Made by a program: the position numbers and the translations under genes
Shown here: positions 55,442 to 64,000 of the stretch, in pieces
Numbering within the stretch: position 1 is the first letter of the stretch
Layout: each line of letters begins with the position of its first letter
Source: Zea mays
Lineage: Eukaryota > Streptophyta > Magnoliopsida > Poales > Poaceae
DNA: 64,000 nucleotides
Direction: 5' to 3'
Assembly (NCBI RefSeq): GCF_902167145.1
Contig: NC_050096.1
Location: 270,466,622 to 270,530,621, forward strand
Notes under the pieces: generated by a model
Seen by the model: the letters and a program-made list of their open reading frames with translations, nothing else
The model's database searches: none
What the model was told of the DNA's origin: nothing

Positions 55442-56699
55442 TGAGAGCACCTAGAGGGGGTGAATAGGTGATCCTGTAAATTCAACACTAAATTCCAACA
55501 AACTTGAGTATAAAGATATTAGTGCGAGTTAATCAAGTTTATGAGGCAAGCTCTTGTGAACACAGACAATTAAAGAGAAAACACACAAGAGACACGCGAT
55601 TTTTATCCTGTGGTTCGGCCAAGTAATACTTGCCTACTTCCACGTTGTGGTGTCCCAATGGACAAGGGATGCACTCAACCCCTTTCAAGTGATCCAATGA
55701 TCAACTTGAATACCACGACTTTCTTTCTTAGTCTTTCTCTCGTTTGCGAGGAATCTCCACAACTTGGAGCCTCTCTCCCTTACAATGATGATCACAAAAG
55801 AAGCACAGAAGTAAGGTAGGGGAGAGCAACACACACAAGACTTAAATCCATAGCACAACCACGCACACAAGTCATAACTTGAGCTCAAAACACAACGCAC
55901 GGAGTTCACAACTCAAATGGAGCTCAAGTCACTATCACAAAGAATCAAATGCGTGAAGTTGGAGTCTTGGAGTCTTAGAATGTTTCTTGTAAGCTTGGGT
56001 TAACTCCTCCATGCGCCTAGGGGTCCCTTTTATAGCCCTAAGGCAGCTAGGAGCCATTGAAGATCAACATGGAAGGCTAATCTTGCCTTCTGTCGTGTGG
56101 TGCACCGGACAGTCCGGTGCACCACCGGACAGCTACTGTAGCCTGTCCGGTGCCGATCTCCTTCCTTTTTTGGCACAGACGACCATTGCAGCACCGGGCC
56201 AGTGGGCACACCGGACACTATCCGGTGCACACCAGACAGTCTGGTGCCCCCAACCGACCGTTGGTGCGGGCCACGCGTCGCCCGCGGATTGTGCGGTCGT
56301 TGGCTCACCGGACAGTCCGGTGCACCACCGGACAGTTCAGTGAATTATAGCCGTACGCCGCTGAACTTTTCCCGAGAGTGGCCTTTTCACCGGAGACCAG
56401 CCTGGCGCACCGGACACTGTCCGGTGCACCACCGGACAGTCTGGTGTGCCAGACTGAGCTGAGTTTTGGCTGCACCGAGCCAAGTCTTTTTGGTTTCTTT
56501 TCTTCTTCTTTTCTCACTGTTTCTAGCACTTAGATAACTTCATTAGTATTCAAAAACAAATGTACTAAGTCTAGAAACATACCTCATGCCTTGATTTGCA
56601 CTTTTTCAATCTTTGGCACATTAGGACTTAAAGAATATGTGTTGGGCACTTAATCGCCAAAACACTATAGAAATGGCCCAAAGGCACATTTCCCTTTCA
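55442..56699 (-). repeat. Left (3') LTR of element G
   Basis: Pairs with 61585-62842. Minus TATAAAAG at 56034-56027. It holds several CACCGGACAGTCCGGTG palindromes (56103-56450), one of them expanded to 30 bp at 56123-56152 with an inner GCTAC-T-GTAGC palindrome. Confidence 0.92.
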
Positions 56700-57513
56700 A
56701 TCTCCCCCTTTTTGGTGATTTATTTCAACACAACCAAAAGCAATCAAAAGAAGTGCCATATCAATGCAATTGAATACCAAATTGTTTTTGACTATAAATT
56801 GGCATATTTGGATCGCTCTTTGCCACCACTTGGTTTGTTTTTTGCAAATCAAATTCATTTTCCTATCTCTAAGTCAAACTCACTTGTTTGGGCATAAAGA
56901 GAGATAATCCAAGAGTGAAATTGATCAAGTGCCAAAAACTCCCCCTTTTTCCCATAATCATAAATTCTCCCCCACAAGAGACCAAATTTTGCAATAAGAG
57001 TATTTTGGACAAATCAAAAGTTCTAACTCTATTGTTTTCAAAATTTCAAGTGGTAGTTGATCCATTTGCTTTGGCCTTAATTTCTCCCCCTTTGGCATTA
57101 AGCACCAAAACGGGATCAATCTTGGCCCTTTAACCCCATTCCTCACCAAAAATGTCAATTAAGAGCAAAAATGCAATAAGAGCATAAATATGAACTTGGA
57201 ATTAAATACACAAATACCGGAGTGCAGTGGAAGTATTTGCAACGTCCAAGTCCATTTTCTCTTTCAATGCACCTTTGAGACTACATCAAGAGTACTCAAA
57301 CACATAGATTAGTCTCAAAGGGTCAAGTTGTAGCACATCTCCGCCTAAATATGTGCATCATTCACACATGGACTTGTGAGGTCCGGGGATCCCTTGCACA
57401 ACTTGAGCACCACAAATGAACAATAATGGATTTAAATACATAAAGTAACATGATCAAAGGCATAGAACACATGTATGCTATAGATCAATCCAAGTTACGC
57501 GAATCTAAGACAT
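56700..57513 (-). other. Element G 3' untranslated region with polypurine motifs
   Basis: Minus-strand GGGGGAG motifs lie at the LTR edge (56700-56712), about 56942, about 56968 and about 57083. A weaker one is at about 57340 (GCGGAGATGTGC). Same arrangement as C. No gene. Confidence 0.75.
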
Positions 57514-59005
57514 TTAGCTCACTACGCAGCCTACAAAGGTTTTCTCATCTAATGGCTTGGTAAAGATATCGGCTAGCTGGTTCTCGGTGCTAACATGGTA
57601 CACCTCGATATCTCCCTTTTGCTGGTGGTCTCTCAGGAAGTGATGCCGGATGTCTATGTGCTTAGTGCGGCTGTGTTCAACAGGATTATCCGCCATGCAG
57701 ATTGCACTCTCATTGTCACATAGGAGTGGGACTTTGCTCAGATTGTAGCCAAAGTCCCGAAGGGTTTGCCTCATCCAAAGTAGTTGCGCGCAACACTATC
57801 CTGCGACAACATACTCGTCCTCAGCGGTGGATAGGGCAACGGATGTTTGTTTCTTGGGACTCCAAGACACCAGGGACCTTCCTAGGAATTGGCACGTCCC
57901 TGATGTACTCTTCCTATCAACCTTGCATCCAGCATAATCAGAGTCTGAGTATCCAATTAAGTCAAAAGTAGACCCCTTTGGATACCAGATCCCAAAGCAA
58001 GGCGTAGCAACTAAATACCTTAGAATTCGCTTAAGTGCCACAAGGTGACATTCCCTGGGGTCAGATTGATATCTAGCACACATGCATACACTAAGCATAA
58101 TGTCCGGTCTACTAGCACATAAATAAAGCAAGGAACCTATCATAGACCGGTATGCCTTTTGATCAACGGACTTACCTCCTTTGTTGAGGTCGACATGCCC
58201 GTCGGATCCCATCTGTGTCTTCGCGGGCTTGGCGTCCTTCATCCCAAACCTCTTGAGAAGATCTTGAGTATACTTCGTTTGGGAGAGGAAGGTGCCGTCC
58301 TTGAGTTGCTTCACTTGGAACCCAAGGAAGTAGTTCAACTCGCCCATCATCGACATCTTGAATTTGTGTGTCATCACCCTGCTAAACTCCTCACAAGACT
58401 TTTGATTAGTAGAACCAAATATTATGTCATCGACATAAATTTGGCACACAAAAAGGTCACCATCACAAGTCTTAGTGAAAAGAGTGGGATCGGCTTTCCC
58501 AACCTTAAAAGCATTAGCAATTAAGAAATCTCTAAGGCATTCATACCATGCTCTTGGGGCTTGCTTAAGTCCATAGAGCGCCTTAGAGAGCTTAAACACA
58601 TGGTCGGGGTACCTGTCATCCTCAAAAGCAGGGGGTTGTTCCACATACACCTCCTCCTTGATTGGCCCGTTGAGGAAAGCACTCTTCACATCCATTTGAA
58701 ACAACCTGAAAGAGTGGTGAGCAGCATAGGCTAATAATATTCGAATAGACTCTAGCCTAGCCACAGGAGCAAAAGTCTCCTTGAAATCCAAACCTGTGAC
58801 TTGGGCATAACCTTTTGCCACAAGTCGAGCCTTGTTTCTTGTCACCACTCCGTGCTCGTCTTGCTTGTTGCGAAACACCCACTTGGTTCCCACAACATTT
58901 TGCTTTGGATGTGGCACCATGCTCCAAACTTCATTCCTCTTGAAGTTGTTGAGCTCTTCCTACATGGCCAACACCCAGTCCAGATCCTGCAAGGCCTCTT
59001 CTACC
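57514..59005 (-). pseudogene. Element G Pol remnant: RT and RNase H
   Basis: Minus-strand RT from RVEEALQDLDWVLAM, with a stop before [12 protein letters not shown], then open from 58920 ([46 protein letters not shown]) to a TAG at about 57798-57796 that replaces the CAG of AAGQCCAQ in C. RNase H continues ([30 protein letters not shown]) until a one-base loss at about 57538 alters the last residues. The 5' edge is the deletion junction with protease sequence. Confidence 0.9.
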
Positions 59006-59150
59006 CTTGGTTCCCATCTCCAAAGATGATCGAATCCTGGGAATCCTTATTCTTGACGTAGGAGGTGAACATCTTCTTCTCCCCCATCATGTGGTTTGTG
59101 CATCCGCTGTCGATAATCCAGCTTAAGCCCCCGGATGCATAAACCTGCAA
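59006..59150 (-). pseudogene. Element G protease start, joined to RT by a deletion
   Basis: Minus-strand [20 protein letters not shown] to IIFGDGNQG is fused directly to RT sequence at about 59010. The shared bases around the join (AAGG/AGGG) suggest a short-homology deletion. The fusion is out of frame. Confidence 0.85.
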
Positions 59151-59156
59151 GGCAAT

Positions 59157-61534
59157 TTACACTTGGGTTTTAGGTACCCAACTCTTGTTGGGTCCTACAA
59201 GGTTAGTCACAATAGCCTTTGGAACCCAAATACAAGTCTTGTCTCCCTTGCATTTGGATCCCAACTTTCTAGCAACTACTTTTTCATTCTTACATAAAAG
59301 CGCAAATGAAGTATTGCAAGCATGGTAAATGGTAGAAGATTCATTACACATTCTCCTAGGCACATGAGGCACAACATTGCTTCTCCTAGGCCTACTTCTA
59401 CCATGCACAAAAGTAGAGCTAGAGGCAAACATAGCATGTGAATTAAAAGCATCATGATCATAACTCCTATTATAATGAGTATTCCTAAAAAATTTTCTAT
59501 CATAAATGTAGGCATGACACTTTTGATAATTACTAGCCATAGGATCCTTCCCTTTCTCCTTGTTGAGAACGGGAGCATTTTGGCTTGTTAAGTTCTTGGT
59601 TTTCTTTCGAAAACCAAGTCCATCCTTAATAGAGGGGTGTCTACTAATAGTGTAGGCATCCCTAGCAAATTTTAATTTATCAAAATCAATTTTGCAAATC
59701 TTAAGTTGAGCATTAAGACTTGCCACCTCATCATTTAGTTTAGCAATAGAAATAAGGTGTTCATCACAAGCATCAACATCAAAATCCTTGCATCTATTAC
59801 AAATAACAACATGTTCTACACATGAACTAGATTTATTAACTCCCTCTAGCTTAGTAGTTAATTCATCATTTAAACTCTTTAAACTAGACATTGTTTCATG
59901 GCAAGCAGATAATTCAGAGGATAACATTTCATTTCTCTTAATTTCTAGAGCAAGAGATTTTTGAACACTAACAAATTTATCGTGTTCTTCATACAAAATA
60001 TCCTCTTGCTTTTCTAAAAGTCTATCCTTTTCATTTAGAGCATCAATTAATTCATTATTTTTTCTACCTTAGCTCTATCTAAGCCTTTAAATAAACTAGA
60101 GTAATCTACTTCATCATCAGAAGATTCCTCATTACTAGACGAACAATACTTAGGTGTATCTCGAATACTTACTTTCTTCTCCTTGGCCATGAGACACGTA
60201 TGGCGTTCGTTGGGGAAGAGTGAAGACTTGTTGAAGGCAGAGGCTGCCAGTCCTTCATCGTCGGAGTCGGATGAAGAGCAGTCTGAATCCTATTCTTTTC
60301 CAAGGTGCGCCTCGCCCTTCGCCTTCTTGTAAACCTTCTTCTTCTCCCTCTTCCCATACTTTTCTTGTTCCTGGTCATTATCATTATCGAGGCATTGAGC
60401 TGTAAAATGACCAGTCTGACCGCATTTGAAGCAGGAGCGTTTTCCCCTTGTTTTGTTCTTGTTGGGGTACCCCTTGCGTCCTTTAAGAGCGGTCTTGAAG
60501 CGCTTGATGATAAGCTCCATCTTATCTTCGTTGAGGCCGGCAGCCTCCACTTGAGCTACCTTGCTTGGTAGCGCCTCCTTGCTGCTTGTTGCCTTGAGCG
60601 CAACGGGCTGCGGCTCGTAGACGGGCAGTGGGCCGTTCAAGGCGTCATCTACATACCTTGCCTCCTTAACCATCATGCGCCCACTTACGAATTTTCTGAG
60701 TATCTCCTCGGGCATCATCTTTGTGTACCTGGGGTTTTCACGGATGAGATTCACAAGATGGGGGTCAATCACTGTAAAGGACCTGAGCATTAGTCGGACG
60801 ACATCGTGGTCTATCCATCTTGTGCTTCCATAGCTTCTAATCTTGTTGATCAGGGTCTTGAGCCTATTGTATGTTTGTGTTGGCTCCTCTCCCCTGATCA
60901 TCGCAAATCTTCCCAGCTCGCCTTTCACCAACTCCATCTTGGTGATCATGGTGGCATCATTTCTGTCATGTGAGATCTTGAGGGTGTCCCAGATTTGCTT
61001 GGCATTGTCCAAGTCGCTAACCTTGTTGTATTCATCCCTGCACAAAGATGCTAGCAAAACAGTGGTAGCTTGTGCATTCTTATGAATTTGTTCATTTATC
61101 ATCACAGGATTATCCGTACTATCGAAATGCATTCCACTTTCCATAATTTCCCAAATGCTAGGATGGAGAGAAAATAGATGACTACGCATTTTATGACTCC
61201 AAAATAAGTAATCTTCTCCATCAAAGTGTGGGGGTTTTCCAAGAGGAATAGAAAGTAAATGGGCATTTAAATTGTACAGAATACGGGAATAATCAAAGGA
61301 ATAGTTTTGATTAACCGTCTTTTTCTTTGACGAAGAATCATCGTCGTCGTCTCTTGGTAAAGAAGAAGATGCATCGCTGTCGTAGTAGATGATCTTCTTG
61401 ATGCGCCTCTTCTTCTTCCCATCCTTCTTCTTGTGACTTGAGCCAAAGTCAGTGGGCTTGTCATCTCTTGGCTCGTTGAAGATGGACTCCTTCTCCTTGT
61501 CGTTGACCACCATCCCCTTTCCCTTAGGACCCAT
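59157..61534 (-). pseudogene. Element G Gag, one stop and one frameshift
   Basis: Starts at the ATG at 61534 (MGPKGKGMVVNDKEKES) and is open for 414 codons through the gag core (FDGEDYLFWSHKMRSHLF) and zinc knuckle CFKCGQTGHFTAQC. TAG at 60292-60290 replaces TGG (KEWDSD in B and C). The frame continues until one base is missing at about 60058 (AAAATAATGAATT), then resumes at 59996 through the coiled coil to a basic end WVPKTQV. Confidence 0.92.
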
Positions 61535-61570
61535 CTCTTCGGGCGATTAGTCCCATACGTGAAGAGTACG

Positions 61571-61582
61571 GCTCTGATACCA
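61571..61582 (-). other. Primer-binding site of element G
   Basis: Minus strand TGGTATCAGAGC, two bases from the 5' LTR. Confidence 0.9.
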
Positions 61583-61584
61583 AT

Positions 61585-62842
61585 TGAGAGCACCTAGAGG
61601 GGGGTGAATAGGTGATCCTATAAATTCAACACTAAATTCCAACAAACTTGAGTATAAAGATATTAGTGCGAGTTAATAAAGTTTATGAGGCGAGCTCTTG
61701 CGAACACAGACAATCAAAGAGAAAACACACAAGAGACACGTGATTTTTATCCCGTGGTTCGGCCAAGTAATACTTGCCTACTTCCACGTTGTGGCGTCCC
61801 AATGGACGAGGGTTGCACTCAACCCCTTCCAAGTGATCCAATGATCAACTTGAATACCACAGCTTTCTTTTTTAGTCTTTCTACCGTTTGCGAGGAATCT
61901 CCACAACTTGGAGCCTCTCGCCCTTATAATGATGATCACAAAAGAAGCACAAAAGTAAGGGAGGGGAGAGCAACACACACAAGACTTAAATCCACAGTAC
62001 AACCACGCACACAAGTCACAACTTGAGCTCAAAACACAACGCACGGAGTTCACAACTCAAATGGAGCTCAAGTCACTATCACAAAGAATCAAATGCGTGA
62101 AGTTGGAGTCTTGGAGTCTCAGAATGTTTCTTGTAAGCTTGGGTTAACTCCTCCATGCGCCTAGGGGTCCCTTTTATAGCCCCAAGGCAGCTAGGAGTCG
62201 TTGAAGATCAACATGGAAGGCTAATCTTGCCTTCTGTCGTGTGGTGCACCGGACAGTCCGGTGCACCACCAGACAGCTACTGTAGCCTGTCCGGTGCCAA
62301 TCTCCTTCCTTTCTGGCACAGACAACTATTGCAGCTCCGGGCCAGTTGGCGCACCGGACACTGTCCGGTGCACACCGGACAGTCCGGTGCCCTGAGCCAA
62401 CCGTTGGTGCGAGCCACGCGTCGCCCGCGGATTGCGCGGCCGTTGGCTCACCGGACAGTCCGGTGCACTACCGGACAGTCCTGTGAATTATAGTCGTACG
62501 CCGCTAAACTTTTCCCGGGAGTGGCCTTTTCACTGGAGACCAGCCTGGTGCACCGGACACTATCCGGTGCACCACCGGACAGTCCGGTGTGCCAGACTGA
62601 GCTGAGTTTTAGCTGCACCGAGTCAAGTCTTTTTGGTTTCTTTTCTTCTTCTTTTCTCACTGTTTCTAGCACTTAGATAACTTCATTAGTATTCAAAAAC
62701 AAATGTACTAAGTCTAGAAACATACCTCATGCCTTGATTTGCACTTTTTCAATCTTTGGCACATTAGGACTTATAGAATATGTGTTGGGCACTTAATCAC
62801 CAAAACATTATAGAAATGGCCCAAAGGCACATTTCCCTTTCA
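61585..62842 (-). repeat. Right (5') LTR of element G
   Basis: Same length as the left LTR (1258 bp) with scattered substitutions. TATA on minus 62178-62171. The expanded palindrome is at 62267-62296 with one base changed (CACCAGACAG). Confidence 0.92.
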
Positions 62843-63043
62843 AGGAGGCGGTGTGGAAGGGAGCGGAGTAGCGGACGCAACTGCGTGGGAGAGAGCGATC
62901 AACCTGATTTGAGAAAAACTCTCGGGTCCGTGAGGCCGTGATGGTGGCGGTTTTTTTTCTGCCACGGGTCGGCACCGCGTGAAGGAAAATGTCATGAAAC
63001 GTGGGGAGGGCTCGAATCCCTTGCGCCTTTTAACTAAAGGTAA
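62843..63043. other. Host DNA between element G and the Helitron-like terminus
   Basis: Continues the GC-rich flank left of 55441. A run of eight or more T lies at about 62951. No gene seen. Confidence 0.4.
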
Positions 63044-63072
63044 CTAGATCATGGGGCGCGCTCCGCGCGCCC
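63044..63072 (-). mobile_element. Candidate Helitron 3' terminus
   Basis: On the minus strand: an 8-bp perfect stem GGGCGCGC / GCGCGCCC with loop GGA (63072-63054), six bases (CATGAT), then CTAG (63047-63044) followed by T. A short GC hairpin about 10 nt before CTRR, with insertion 5' of a T, is the hallmark of Helitron 3' ends. The element body would extend right, towards and past 64000. No Rep/helicase or 5' TC end is visible. Confidence 0.55.
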
Positions 63073-64000
63073 TGCATTTGCAATCGATCATTTGAATGAT
63101 AAAAAATAACCTTGGCACCTTCCCAACATAATGGTAAAAAACAGCGTGTGACAAAAAGAATAATCCTCGTAGATTTTTAGCATAATGGACAACAAAAACA
63201 GTGGAGCGCAAATAGCACATGGGTTAATGTTATGAGCTATCCACTACATTACAAATATGCAAACCAAATGATACTTTAGTAGCAATAAATTACATAGTGC
63301 GCCAATCACTCAACCAACAAACAACAAGTGTTTGGTAGAAAACCACATCAAAAGCAAACAAAGCGTGAGAACACTTCTGTAAACACGTCCCCTTAGTAAA
63401 ATGTATCATAATTCTTAGCTGGGCATAACCTAAACCTATTTATCCCAGACTGAATCTGACTCAAACACGAAATCTTGCTAACAGGAAAGAAGGCAGTACA
63501 TCTGAAGGTCTACTACGCAGGCTAGTATGGTCACACTAAGGAAATACAATGGTAAAGAAGTTATTTTAATCGGAGCATGAGAACAAGCATGAGAACAAAT
63601 TGTCATCACGAATGATCTTGTTGGCTTAACTATTCCGTAGTCAGCTGGTGAACATCTCAATATAAGGTCAAGTAGCCAGTACGAATATGTAAATTATCAG
63701 TTAAGATCCACAGTCCACGCCACCATAATAGTTCATACAATCTCAAGTGGCTGAGACCAAATCCTTTTTATCCCAAGCTAAATCTGACTCAAACATGAAA
63801 ACTTGTAAACAGAGAAAAAAGGCATTCATTTGAAGGTCTGCTCTACAGGTCAGTATGATCATACTAATGAAATTACTCATCAAAAATTAAATTGAAGTGG
63901 TTAACCATCAAATAACTAGAGAGTGTGGTCATGTACTAAATTCAAGCGCTTAATCATTAAGCAACAAATAGGAAGTGAATGTAGAGGATAAATAGAATAA
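63073..64000. other. AT-rich DNA right of the hairpin, with a ~110-bp direct repeat
   Basis: No gene recognised. Two imperfect direct copies lie at about 63439-63550 and 63767-63876. Shared phrases include TATCCCA, AATCTGACTCAAACA and GAAGGTCT, and the copies share TAGTATGGTCACACTAA or CAGTATGATCATACTAA. Possibly the body of the Helitron-like element or a captured non-coding fragment. Confidence 0.5.

Larger units (their letters stand above)
55442..62842 (-). mobile_element. Element G: Opie/Ji-like Sirevirus with internal deletion
   Basis: LTRs 55442-56699 and 61585-62842 have termini TGAGAGCACC and CCCTTTCA. Flanks AAGAG and AGGAG agree at four of five bases, fitting a decayed TSD. Gag reads from 61534 and pol ends at 57514. 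About 1.6 kb of pol (most of protease, integrase and the RT start), judged by comparison with C, is missing at about 59010. Gag and pol also carry small lesions. Confidence 0.9.

Noticed and set aside
63100..64000. 5' TC end of the Helitron-like element
   Set aside because: I looked for a minus-strand TCTCTACTA-like start and found no convincing match; the end is presumed outside the window.

Overview
This window is intergenic DNA from a large plant genome. It is most likely maize (Zea mays) or a close Zea/Andropogoneae relative. The evidence is a stack of nested LTR retrotransposons and Sirevirus (Copia) LTRs carrying the palindrome CACCGGACTGTCCGGTG, which is typical of the maize Opie/Ji group. 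I found no bacterial features and no intact host gene. Element boundaries were read from terminal TG..CA (or TGT..ACA) pairs, 5-bp target-site duplications (TSDs), primer-binding sites and paired LTRs. The element letters A-G are mine.

Layout. The only host gene I recognise is a broken CDPK-related kinase (CRK) pseudogene on the minus strand (53742-54825). Its last visible exon is cut by Copia element E, whose right LTR is 52591-53741. E's left LTR was in turn hit twice. A Tekay/Del-like Gypsy element F (1-6795, minus) is cut by the left window edge. A Tat-lineage Gypsy element A (7102-49287, minus, TSD GTTGT) lies beside it. A was then invaded by Sirevirus B (11229-28574, minus, TSD GGAGG), by non-autonomous Gypsy element D (30496-37937, minus, TSD CCCGG), and by a long solo LTR (44668-49037, TSD TTTCC). 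B was invaded by a related Sirevirus C (13157-22061, plus, TSD TAGGG). A further deleted Sirevirus G (55442-62842, minus) sits upstream of the CRK remnant. At 63044-63072 there is a candidate Helitron 3' terminus.

Genes. All coding material apart from the CRK remnant belongs to retrotransposons. Most reading frames carry one or a few stops or one-base frameshifts. The longest undamaged frames are the D gag (505 aa) and a 910-codon stretch of B pol. A and D each carry a second, intron-containing gene on the opposite strand to gag-pol, of the 'putative gypsy type transposon' (PF04195) kind.

Most interesting points. (1) The ORF upstream of gag in F begins with a ten-residue match to the histone H3 tail around K9 (7 of 10 identical). 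(2) D has an intact gag and a three-exon antisense gene but no pol. (3) C lying head-to-head inside B makes a multi-kilobase inverted repeat of related pol genes, a possible long-hairpin/siRNA source. (4) A CRK gene was split by the nest. (5) Many internal stops are CAG-to-TAG changes, as expected for deamination of CHG-methylated cytosines; two are confirmed by comparing copies inside this window.
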